DNA of 29,204 nucleotides from an uncultured Oscillibacter sp. Its GTDB lineage: Bacteria; Bacillota; Clostridia; Oscillospirales; Oscillospiraceae. The notes under the pieces are model-generated. The model was not told where the DNA came from. It worked only from the letters and a program-made list of their open reading frames with translations, and did not search any database. Numbering within the stretch: position 1 is the stretch's first letter; each line of letters begins with the position of its first letter. A program made the translations under genes and the position numbers. The stretch is from assembly GCF_900546705.1 (NCBI RefSeq), contig NZ_URDP01000025.1, positions 1-29,204 on the forward strand, written 5' to 3'. Below are positions 15,146 to 21,599 of this stretch, piece by piece.

Positions 15146-15700
15146 ATGACGCTTGGTGAAAACCTGCGGGCGATCCGGAAAAAACGGGGATACACGCTGC
15201 AATATGTGGCCAAGCAGACCGGCTACTCCGCCAGCCTCATCAGCCAGGTGGAGCGGAATCTGGTCAATCCCTCTATCGCCACGCTGAAAAACATTTCAAA
15301 AGTGCTGGACATGCCGCTTTTCGCCATCTTTGACGAGGACAAGTTTGAAGAGGTCTTCTCCCGGGAGTGCGTAGTTCGCAGGGAGCAGCGGGTCCTCATC
15401 GACACAGGGGACTATGGCTCCACGTTTTCCCTGATCAATCCCTACCGGCAGAGAAAAATGGACATCATCCTGATCGAAGCGGAGCCGGGCGGGATGAGCG
15501 GCACGGAATTTCACACCCACCCGGGTGAGGAGTGCGAATTTGTGATTGAGGGGACCATGGAAGTCCAGTGGAACAACAGCGTGTATACGCTCCACGAGGG
15601 GGACTCCATCTACATTGACAGCTCCATTCCCCATCGGTGGAGAAATCCCTCTGACAAAAAGATGGTCGTCATCTGTGCGCTGACCCCGGCAAAATTTTGA
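15146..15700 (+). CDS. XRE-family regulator with C-terminal cupin domain
   Basis: A 184-residue two-domain regulator. Residues 1-60 are a Cro/C1-type helix-turn-helix (LGENLRAIRKKRGYTLQYVA, then KQTGYSASLISQVERNLVNP). Residues about 105-180 form a cupin with candidate metal or ligand residues His123, His125, Glu129 and His163 (EFHTHPGEECEFVIEG and SIPHRWRNP). Regulators of this build commonly sense small metabolites and control adjacent catabolic or transport genes. It is transcribed away from the SLC13-type permease / hydrolase operon, its probable target. ATG 15146 gives the normal N-terminus; GAGA lies 6 nt upstream, while AAAGG lies only 3 nt before an in-frame GTG at 15134, so the start could be 4 codons earlier. 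A shared terminator separates it from the TauE-like permease. Confidence 0.93.
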   Translation: MTLGENLRAIRKKRGYTLQYVAKQTGYSASLISQVERNLVNPSIATLKNISKVLDMPLFAIFDEDKFEEVFSRECVVRREQRVLIDTGDYGSTFSLINPYRQRKMDIILIEAEPGGMSGTEFHTHPGEECEFVIEGTMEVQWNNSVYTLHEGDSIYIDSSIPHRWRNPSDKKMVVICALTPAKF

Positions 15701-15711
15701 CCATACACAGC

Positions 15712-15747
15712 AAAAAGGAGCGGACCCGACCGGGCCCGCTCCTTTTT
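15712..15747. terminator. Bidirectional terminator between the XRE-cupin gene and the TauE-like gene
   Basis: AAAAAGGAGCGG pairs with CCGCTCCTTTTT, with an inner CCCG / GGG stem around ACC. The A-run and T-run allow use in both directions. Confidence 0.9.
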
Positions 15748-15773
15748 TCCGCGCCGGCTTTTCACACGGCCCG

Positions 15774-16559
15774 TTATGCCGCCGCAAACCGCCTTACATT
15801 GTACAGGCAGATCAAAACGATGACGCACAGCAGCGCAAAAAACAACCGGTCCGTCTGCCGGACAGACAGGCTGCGGTTGATGCGGCTGCCCAGCAGTCCG
15901 CCCAGAACGCCCGCCGGTACCATGGCCAGCAGGTATACCCACGGAAATACAGGCACGGTTCCCTGTACCACAGAGGTCAGAAAGCTGGCAGCCTGAGAAC
16001 ACATGATAATAAACAGGGAGTTGGCCGCCGCTTTTTTCGTGTCCATGGAAAATGCGAAGTACAGCACCGCCAGGTTGATAGGGCCGCCGCCGATCCCCAG
16101 AAAGGCCGACAGTACCCCCATTCCGGCGCCGATGACCACACAGCCAGCGGCATTCTGCACGTGAAACGAGGGCACGCGGCGCCGCAGGTACATGCTGTAC
16201 AGCAGCGTCAGCAGCGTTACCAGCGCCAGCACGGCGGCCTGTACCATTCCCACAAATGCATCCTGCCCTGCCGCTGTTTTCACCATTTGGAAAAGCCCGT
16301 TGCCGATAATGCCGCCGACTACAGCGCCCAGAGCCAGCAGACTTCCTGTCCGCAGCTCCACCTGACGCTGTCCCCGCTGCCGCAGCACGGAGATGACCGA
16401 CATGGAGAGCACCGTCAGTCCCGAGAGAAAGCTGATGGCACTGACGCTCATTACGCCCATGGCATCAAGCACCGGCTTGATGATCACTCCGCCTCCAATG
16501 CCGCAGATGCCGCCCACAGCAGAGGCGAGCAGGCAGACTATAAAAATCAAAGCAATCAT
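15774..16559 (-). CDS. TauE/SafE (TSUP) family permease
   Basis: A 261-residue membrane protein with about eight helices in two similar halves, the normal TSUP size. The half-signatures are GGICGIGGGVIIKPVLDAMG near the N-terminus and SAFLGIGGGPINLAVLYFAF in the second half. Members move sulfite, sulfoacetate, taurine breakdown products or other small anions across the cytoplasmic membrane; the direction and substrate here are unknown. It is the last gene of a run that begins with the SLC1-type symporter and the racemase-like gene on the same strand, with a hairpin in the 97-nt gap. ATG 16559 is used; a second ATG at 16571 sits immediately against GGAAGG, too close for normal initiation, so the first four codons are uncertain. 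Confidence 0.9.
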   Translation of the reverse strand: MIALIFIVCLLASAVGGICGIGGGVIIKPVLDAMGVMSVSAISFLSGLTVLSMSVISVLRQRGQRQVELRTGSLLALGAVVGGIIGNGLFQMVKTAAGQDAFVGMVQAAVLALVTLLTLLYSMYLRRRVPSFHVQNAAGCVVIGAGMGVLSAFLGIGGGPINLAVLYFAFSMDTKKAAANSLFIIMCSQAASFLTSVVQGTVPVFPWVYLLAMVPAGVLGGLLGSRINRSLSVRQTDRLFFALLCVIVLICLYNVRRFAAA

Positions 16560-16600
16560 GGGCTTTTCCATCCTTCCAGTAAATTGGGTGCCCCATCCGT

Positions 16601-16634
16601 ACAAGGCCCTCCGCCCCGGAGCGGAGGGCCTTGT
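16601..16634 (-). other. Strong hairpin without a U-tract between racemase-like and TauE-like genes
   Basis: A perfect 14-bp stem, ACAAGGCCCTCCGC paired with GCGGAGGGCCTTGT around a 6-nt loop, lies 23 nt after the racemase-like stop. Neither strand has a T-run after it, so it is a poor Rho-independent terminator. It may be a 3'-end stabiliser, a processing site or a leaky attenuator lowering expression of the last gene. Confidence 0.7.
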
Positions 16635-16656
16635 GTAAAACAGATTTGTACTGGGC

Positions 16657-17370
16657 TCACAGCCCCTTGGCGTATTTGACCGCTGCTTCCGCAATGACCT
16701 CATTGGGGTCAATCAGAGGGACGGGGAATGTGGCATCGCCCAGAATCAGCGGAATCTCCGTACAGCCCATGACCAGCGCCTCCGCTCCCTGCTCCATCAG
16801 CCAGGACGCTACGGCCTTGGCCTCTTCCACGCACTTTTCCGTGCGTCCGTTGTACTTGAAGCCAAAATCATGGTCAAAGATGGCCGCCTGCATCCGCTCC
16901 TGCATCTCCGGCGCCACCGGAAGCACCTCAATTCCAAACTTCCCGCAGGACTTTTCATAAACTCCTGCCTGCATGGCCGCGGTCGTGGCCAGAACGCCCA
17001 GCTTCCGGATGCCCGGCACGCGCCGCTCCGTCTCCTTGACTGCCTCGTCGATGATGTGCAGGAAGGGAACCGGTACCTGTGCAGCCACATCGTCATAGAA
17101 GTAGTGGGCGGTATTGGCGCCAATGATGATAACATCCGCACCGGCGTTCACCAGATTTTTTGCAGTCGCCACCATGGCAGGTACCGGGCTCTCCCCGCCG
17201 TGCAGGATGGCATCCTGCCGGCTGGGCATTTTGGGATTGCTGTCCAAAATAATGTGCAGGTGATCCGTGTCGCATTTTGCATGAGTGGCCTGCGTGATCC
17301 GCAGGAACAGATCTGCACCTGCCTCCGGCCCCATGCCGCCCATAATTCCAATGACTTTTTCCTTACACAT
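16657..17370 (-). CDS. Aspartate/glutamate racemase superfamily protein lacking the first catalytic cysteine
   Basis: A 237-residue cytosolic protein of the Asp/Glu racemase superfamily, which works without PLP. The N-terminal IGIMGGMGPEAGADLF is the usual family opening. In two-cysteine racemases the first catalytic Cys lies in a CNTAH-like motif; here residues 84-89 read GANTAH, so Ala85 replaces it. The second site is intact: MGCTEIPL with Cys203. Single-cysteine members include one-way racemases (Thr at the first site) and arylmalonate decarboxylase (Gly at the first site), so racemase activity is not assured. ATG 17370 has AGGAG 5 nt upstream. It follows the SLC1-type symporter by 11 nt, so it probably acts on what that carrier imports. 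The rest of the chain is full length with no sign of decay. Confidence 0.85.
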   Translation of the reverse strand: MCKEKVIGIMGGMGPEAGADLFLRITQATHAKCDTDHLHIILDSNPKMPSRQDAILHGGESPVPAMVATAKNLVNAGADVIIIGANTAHYFYDDVAAQVPVPFLHIIDEAVKETERRVPGIRKLGVLATTAAMQAGVYEKSCGKFGIEVLPVAPEMQERMQAAIFDHDFGFKYNGRTEKCVEEAKAVASWLMEQGAEALVMGCTEIPLILGDATFPVPLIDPNEVIAEAAVKYAKGL

Positions 17371-17381
17371 AGCTTCTCCTT

Positions 17382-18611
17382 TCAAGTCCCGGCCTTCTTG
17401 CCGGCCTTCTGGAGGCGGCGCTCCTCACTGGAGGATACCACTGCTGCCACCACCACAGAGCCCACACAGTTGACCGTGGTGATTCCCATGTCCATAATGC
17501 TGAAAATACCGGTCAGCAGCGCCACGAATTCAATGGGCATGCCCATGGTCTGGAGGAAGATGGTCGTGGCAACAATGATGCCGCCCGGGATGCCGGGGCT
17601 GCCCAGCGTCATCAAAACACCTGTGAGGATTGCCACGGCCATGGTGCCGATGCTCATATCCATACCGACGACCTCGGCTACAAAGACCGCCACCACACCG
17701 TACCACAGGCCGTTGCCGTCCATGTTCATATTGGCGCCCAGGGGGATGGTCAGGTCAGAAACCTCCTTCCGCAGATGCAGGTTTTCCTCGCAGGTCCGCA
17801 TGGAAACCGGCATCGTGGCCGCCGTGGAGCAGGTGGAGAAGCTGGTCGTCCACACCGGCGCAATGGTCTTCCAGAACGTGAAGGGATTCTTTCTGGTGCC
17901 GATGGCATAGAGTCCGCCGTAGACCACAAAGGCGTGAATGAGCAAGCCCACATAGATGGTCAGAATGAACTTGCCCAAGGGTCCCAGCACATCCGTGCCG
18001 TACTTGCCGGTGGTATTGGCCATCAGGCAGAACACGCCCACAGGGGTGAACTTCATCACAAGGCGCAGGAAGCTCATAATGTAACGGGAGATGAGGCCAA
18101 AGCCGTCCAGCAGCTTCGTCTGGTCCTCTTCTTTCATGAACATGATGCCGATGCCGGAGATAATGGCAAAGGAGATGATGTGCAGCATGGTTCCCTCTGC
18201 CATGGAGCCGATGATGTTGGTTCCGAAGAAGTTGAGGAAAATATCCGCCACCGTGGGAGCCGTCTGTTCGGCAACTTCTCCCATTTCCGTCATCTCAAAG
18301 CCGTAGCCCGGATTGATGACCAGCGCCGTGACCAGCCCCACCGTGGCTGCCAGAACGGTTGTTGCCAGGAATATGACGATCAGCTTCACACCGATGCGTC
18401 CCAGCCGCTTCACATCGCCCATACCGGCCACTGCCAGCACAATGTTGCAGAAGATCAGCGGAACCACGCAGCAGCGCAGAAGCCTGAGAAAGATTGTTCC
18501 GATAAATTCGATACACTGGATCTGCGGTCCTACGATCATGCCGCATACTGCGCCCAGAATCAGGCCCAGCAAAACTTTTGTTGCAAAGCCAAGCTTCTTA
18601 ATCCTCGCCAT
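17382..18611 (-). CDS. SLC1/DAACS-type sodium-dicarboxylate/amino acid symporter, divergent
   Basis: A 409-residue membrane protein with the glutamate-transporter fold: six N-terminal helices, the serine/threonine-rich HP1 tip (SFSTCSTAATMPVSM, about 257-271), the TM7 NMDG motif (296-299), the HP2 tip (GSPGIPGG, 337-344) and TM8 (MDMGITTVNCVGS, 373-385). Against the archaeal GltPh model, Asp394 and Asn401 are kept (Asp374, Asn381), but Arg397, which holds the substrate's side-chain carboxylate, is Ile377, Na1 ligand Asp405 is Ser385, and Asp390 is Phe370. It therefore may not carry aspartate or glutamate. ATG 18611 has GGAGG 7 nt upstream. The racemase-like gene follows by 11 nt. The 173-nt gap upstream is AT-rich, with a weak GAGCTTTT-type hairpin at 18656-18675 and no clear promoter consensus; no copy of the GntR palindrome is seen there. 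Confidence 0.92.
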   Translation of the reverse strand: MARIKKLGFATKVLLGLILGAVCGMIVGPQIQCIEFIGTIFLRLLRCCVVPLIFCNIVLAVAGMGDVKRLGRIGVKLIVIFLATTVLAATVGLVTALVINPGYGFEMTEMGEVAEQTAPTVADIFLNFFGTNIIGSMAEGTMLHIISFAIISGIGIMFMKEEDQTKLLDGFGLISRYIMSFLRLVMKFTPVGVFCLMANTTGKYGTDVLGPLGKFILTIYVGLLIHAFVVYGGLYAIGTRKNPFTFWKTIAPVWTTSFSTCSTAATMPVSMRTCEENLHLRKEVSDLTIPLGANMNMDGNGLWYGVVAVFVAEVVGMDMSIGTMAVAILTGVLMTLGSPGIPGGIIVATTIFLQTMGMPIEFVALLTGIFSIMDMGITTVNCVGSVVVAAVVSSSEERRLQKAGKKAGT

Positions 18612-18784
18612 ATTTTCTCCTCCTGAATTTATAAAATCGATTTATATGAAAACAGAGCTTTTATAAAAAAGCTCCAGAATTTTCCGTGTTTTTTGTCGTT
18701 GTTTTTCTGATTTTGGGTGCAAAAATTAGACCAGCCACAGTTCGTGCCTGAAAAAATTACTGAAATTAAAATTTTCTCTTGTCC

Positions 18785-19600
18785 TTATTCGTCCGTGGGA
18801 ATGGTAACCTTGCTGTTGCCCAGAGAGATCTGACGGGTGAGTGCATTGTAGTCCACAGAAATGGAGAAGTGATTGCCGTTGAATCTGCGCCGGTTGAACA
18901 TGATGCGCTGGCCTTTGCTGTATGCCAGCGTATCAAAGCGCATACCCACAATGTCTTTCTTGAATACGATCAGCTGCACCCGGTCGTCCTCCAGCCCCAG
19001 TGCCTGCTTGTCCTCCGTACTCAGCAAAATAGGCTGCGCCGTCACATGGTAGGCGTCGAACCGGGTACCGTTGGTCTGCTCCAGGTAGTCATAGACGGAG
19101 ATCTTATTCAGATTCTGCTTGAGGATCTCTCCGGCCCAGTCCTGGCGGATGTAATTTTCCTCAATGGCAACCGGTCGGTTGCGTACATAGCGAACACGCT
19201 TGATTTTGCAGAAGTCCTGGTCAGTTTCTTCAAAATAGCCGGAAATGTCTTTTTCCAGCCTTCCGACACTGGCACAGAGCACCCGGGAATACACCTCGGC
19301 GCCCGCTTCCGCCACCTGCCGTGAAAGGCTGGGCTCGGAAAAAATGTTGTGGCCTTCGTTCTGATAGATGACAAATGTGCCCTTTCCCTTTTTTCGCTCG
19401 ATCAGACCCTCCTGTACCAGTCCGTCCATGGCCTGCTTGACAGTTGCCCGGCTCAGTTTCAGTGACTCGCAAAGCTGCAGCTCCGGCGGCAATTCCTTTC
19501 CGTATTCCCATTTCCCGGACAAAATATTGTCCCGGATCTGCTCCCGCAGCTGATAATACAGTGGAACAGGGCTGTTGTGATTGATGCGGATTTTGCTCAC
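18785..19600 (-). CDS. GntR family regulator, HutC subfamily (UTRA ligand domain)
   Basis: A 271-residue regulator. Residues about 8-78 are the GntR winged helix (VPLYYQLREQIRDNILSGKW, then LKLSRATVKQAMDGLVQEGL and IERKKGKGTFV). Residues about 95-240 are a UTRA-type ligand domain (RVRYVRNRPVAIEENYI, SVYDYLEQTNGTRFDAYHVT). HutC-type proteins usually repress uptake and breakdown operons and release DNA when an inducer binds. The gene is upstream of, and on the same strand as, the SLC1-type symporter, racemase-like and TauE-like genes, its likely targets. The start is a GTG at 19600 with AGAAAGAAG close by, an imperfect ribosome site; no better start is present. A 16-bp palindrome 25 nt upstream, just past its promoter, suggests autorepression. 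Confidence 0.93.
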   Translation of the reverse strand: MSKIRINHNSPVPLYYQLREQIRDNILSGKWEYGKELPPELQLCESLKLSRATVKQAMDGLVQEGLIERKKGKGTFVIYQNEGHNIFSEPSLSRQVAEAGAEVYSRVLCASVGRLEKDISGYFEETDQDFCKIKRVRYVRNRPVAIEENYIRQDWAGEILKQNLNKISVYDYLEQTNGTRFDAYHVTAQPILLSTEDKQALGLEDDRVQLIVFKKDIVGMRFDTLAYSKGQRIMFNRRRFNGNHFSISVDYNALTRQISLGNSKVTIPTDE

Positions 19601-19624
19601 CTTCTTTCTAATGGCCGAATGTTC

Positions 19625-19640
19625 AAATGACCGGTCATTT
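19625..19640. promoter_or_regulatory. Candidate GntR operator (16-bp perfect palindrome)
   Basis: AAATGACCGGTCATTT is perfectly self-complementary and lies about 10-25 bp downstream of the gntR -10 hexamer, over the initially transcribed region. It is the only such palindrome in the vicinity. Confidence 0.7.
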
Positions 19641-19649
19641 AATAATTTA

Positions 19650-19677
19650 ATTATACAGCCCTTTTTTCTGGTTGCAA
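19650..19677 (-). promoter_or_regulatory. Sigma-A promoter of the GntR gene
   Basis: On the minus strand TTGCAA (19677-19672) and TATAAT (19655-19650) are 16 nt apart, with a start site close to the palindrome. Confidence 0.75.
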
Positions 19678-19845
19678 TTGCTTTATATCACAAGATTTTC
19701 CCCCATCTATAAGATAATCTGCTCAAAAATGCGCGATAAACCATGCAAGACGCGGCAGCGGCATCAACCCATCGGATATTTTTCTTCCCGCCCCGTCCAA
19801 ATTACGCTGTCCATTCTCTGTCTTTCCGGCGCACCGCTTCCATGA

Positions 19846-19886
19846 AAACGCAGCCCCGGAGACAAGCGGTCTCCGGGGCTGCGTTT
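19846..19886 (-). terminator. Terminator after the M15 peptidase gene
   Basis: A perfect 18-bp stem, AAACGCAGCCCCGGAGAC against its complement with an AAGCG loop, sits 2 nt past the peptidase stop. On the minus strand it ends in TTT, so it has a strong stem but a short T-run. Confidence 0.85.
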
Positions 19887-19888
19887 CC

Positions 19889-20476
19889 TTATTTGCTCCG
19901 CTGCTGATCGTAGCGATAGAGCAGTACAGCAAAGCGGCGGGCTGTAAGGGGCTGATCCAGCAGCAAGTCCCCGCTAGCATCCCCTTTCAGGATTCCCGCT
20001 TTTGTAATCCAGGCAATCGCCTTGTCCGCTTCGCTCTCTGCCGTGTATCCGGGCCATCCGCTCACAGCCTTTTCGGTTCCGGAGCGGTTATCCCAGCGGG
20101 CGCGGTCCGCCCGCACGTCCACATGGGTAAACGTGGGATAGACACCGATTCCGCCGGCGTTGGGCTGCAAAAATTCCGCGTACTGCGCGGCCGCCAGGGG
20201 CGATACTCCTGTGACGATGATATCCGCCGCCATGCCCAGCATATGCTGACTCTTGGGCGCGCCGCCGATTTTTTTGTTGTACGACTCTGTCCGGTACCCG
20301 CTGCAAATCTCCACTGCCGCACCGAAGTGCGTACGGATTTTTTCCAGCAGGACAATCAACTCCTGGGAGATTCTGATCTGATCGGAGCCGTCACTGCATG
20401 CAAAATCCTTCACTCTGAAATGCTCGGAAAGCTGCTTTTCACCGTCCGCCTTCAGAGAATAGGTCTTTACGCTCAC
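19889..20476 (-). CDS. Peptidase M15-like protein with SLH-like C-terminal tail
   Basis: A 195-residue protein. Residues about 15-125 form an M15-type zinc peptidase domain: EHFRVKDFACSDGSDQI, SGYRTESYNKKIGGAPKSQH, and zinc ligands His78 and Asp85 (SQHMLGMAADI) plus His118 (FTHVDVR). Enzymes of this fold cut D-Ala-D-Ala or related peptidoglycan peptides. Residues about 145-192 (ADKAIAWITKAGILKGDASG, then LTARRFAVLLYRY) resemble one S-layer-homology-type repeat, a module often attached to phage or wall lysins in these clostridia. No signal peptide is seen, so export, if any, uses another route; a relic of a prophage lysin is possible. GTG 20476 is chosen because AAGGA lies 5 nt upstream and the protein then starts at its domain; a longer frame to 20794 is unsupported. 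Confidence 0.85.
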   Translation of the reverse strand: MSVKTYSLKADGEKQLSEHFRVKDFACSDGSDQIRISQELIVLLEKIRTHFGAAVEICSGYRTESYNKKIGGAPKSQHMLGMAADIIVTGVSPLAAAQYAEFLQPNAGGIGVYPTFTHVDVRADRARWDNRSGTEKAVSGWPGYTAESEADKAIAWITKAGILKGDASGDLLLDQPLTARRFAVLLYRYDQQRSK

Positions 20477-20786
20477 GAAGTTCCTTCCTTTCCCCGGTGT
20501 CCTGTACAGACCGGAAACCATGCGGGGCCGCCTTGCCCCGCCGCCCCATCCTATTCCGCATCCGGACACCGGGTGCCTGATCGGTCTGTGTGCGGCCCCC
20601 GCGCTTGCCCGACAAGTTTCATCATTATTTCTCTGTATTTTCCATTCCGGACGGTATATGATGGAATTGCGGCAGCAATCGGGTGCATCCGCGCCTCCGC
20701 AGGGGGGCGGGCCCGTCCGGATCAGCGCCGCAGTGTGTGGAACACAGAGCATGTGCCTGTCAAGGCACCGGAAGGAGAATTGCGTC
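20477..20786. other. Divergent intergenic region with crossed inverted repeats (310 bp)
   Basis: No gene is seen between the divergent M15 peptidase and Ada-tail genes. A hairpin GCGGGG / CCCCGC occupies 20522-20541. Three complementary pairs are arranged in the same order rather than nested: CCCGGTGTCC (20493-20502) with GGACACCGGG (20564-20573); ACAGACCG (20506-20513) with CGGTCTGT (20582-20589); GCGGGGCCGC (20522-20531) with a one-base-longer near-complement at 20592-20602. A TATGAT at about 20658-20663 could be a -10 for the plus-strand gene but lacks a good -35. Confidence 0.5.
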
Positions 20787-21512
20787 ATGGGCATTCCGTT
20801 TCAAAAAGACCGTCAAACCGCACCCGAGTCAAAGCATGGGCCAAGCAATACCTCCCCATCCCGGCACAGCAAGCCCAAAGGGAAAAACGATACCCTGCGC
20901 TGGCTGATTGCCGGGGCCATGGCAGTCAGCGCTCTTTCATTTTTTCCGTCTTTGTCCAGCGCCCTGCTACTTTTTATCGCCGTATGTGCAGTTCCGCTTC
21001 CGCCGGTCGCCCAGTGGCTGGCTACCAGGCTGCACCTGGCGGGGAAGGTCAAGGCCGCCGCCATGATTGCCGCTTTATTTGCAGCGGCACTGGCCGCTCC
21101 GACAGACGCCCTCCTCCCCGCCCCATCGCAAGACGGAACCGCACCGGTCACAATCGAAACTGCCAGGGCCCCTGCGGACGATCCCGCAGACGCCCCGGCC
21201 CAGTCCGTCGAACCGGACACCTCCGGCAGTGCCCCGCAGGAGAGCAGCATCTCAGATGAGGCCGTATCTGCTCCGGTGGAGGACAGTCTCTCCTCCGACG
21301 CCGTCTCGCAGGCGCCTGCCGGAGCGGAGGAAGCGCCTCTTACGCAGGAAAACAGTCAGAAAACCGGCTATGTGGGCAGCATCGGATCGGACAAATACCA
21401 CGACCCCGACTGCCGCTGGGCAAAGAAAATCCTGCCGGAAAATGAGATCTGGTTTTCCAGCAAGGAGGAGGCCCAGGCAGCCGGGTATTCTCCCTGCGGG
21501 ACCTGCCAGTAA
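20787..21512 (+). CDS. Membrane protein with C-terminal Ada-like metal-binding tail
   Basis: A 241-residue protein. The first 38 residues are polar, followed by two hydrophobic segments (LRWLIAGAMAVSALSFFPSL and LLLFIAVCAVPLPPVAQWLA, about 38-78) and a third around 88-108 (AAAMIAALFAAALAA). Residues about 110-195 are a low-complexity Ala/Pro/Ser/Glu linker. The last 45 residues (YVGSIGSDKYHDPDCRWAKK, then a segment ending GYSPCGTC) match the small Cys/His module related to the Ada zinc domain, also found at the ends of some secreted nucleases. The tail has the expected H-x3-C and C-x2-C pairs. The linker suggests the metal module sits outside the membrane, but topology is inferred. ATG 20787 has GAAGGAG 9 nt upstream. 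Function unknown; it lies divergent to a wall peptidase and convergent with a VanZ protein. Confidence 0.75.
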   Translation: MGIPFQKDRQTAPESKHGPSNTSPSRHSKPKGKNDTLRWLIAGAMAVSALSFFPSLSSALLLFIAVCAVPLPPVAQWLATRLHLAGKVKAAAMIAALFAAALAAPTDALLPAPSQDGTAPVTIETARAPADDPADAPAQSVEPDTSGSAPQESSISDEAVSAPVEDSLSSDAVSQAPAGAEEAPLTQENSQKTGYVGSIGSDKYHDPDCRWAKKILPENEIWFSSKEEAQAAGYSPCGTCQ

Positions 21513-21535
21513 GCCGCCTCAAGCCATCCCAACTT

Positions 21536-21589
21536 AAAAAAACAGCCAACGCCGCCGCTGTGGGGGACAATCTCCACAGCGGCGGCGTT
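21536..21589 (-). terminator. Terminator of the VanZ-family gene
   Basis: A perfect 16-bp stem, AACGCCGCCGCTGTGG paired with CCACAGCGGCGGCGTT, starts 10 nt past the VanZ stop. A T7 run follows on the minus strand after a few nt. Confidence 0.85.
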
Positions 21590-21599
21590 TGTGACGGAT

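Noticed and set aside
16657..17370. Racemase-like gene considered as a pseudogene because of the missing cysteine
   Set aside because: The reading frame is full length, has a good ribosome site, sits tightly in an operon and keeps the second catalytic cysteine and other motifs.
20734..20746. TGTGT-GGA-ACACA short inverted repeat before the Ada-tail gene, considered as an operator
   Set aside because: Only 5-bp arms, no matching second site, and it does not match the Gram-positive LexA box; chance is likely.
20520..20786. N-terminal extension of the Ada-tail protein (start at 20520)
   Set aside because: The extra residues are Pro/Arg-rich, cross the divergent control region and lack a ribosome site; GAAGGAG marks the start at 20787.
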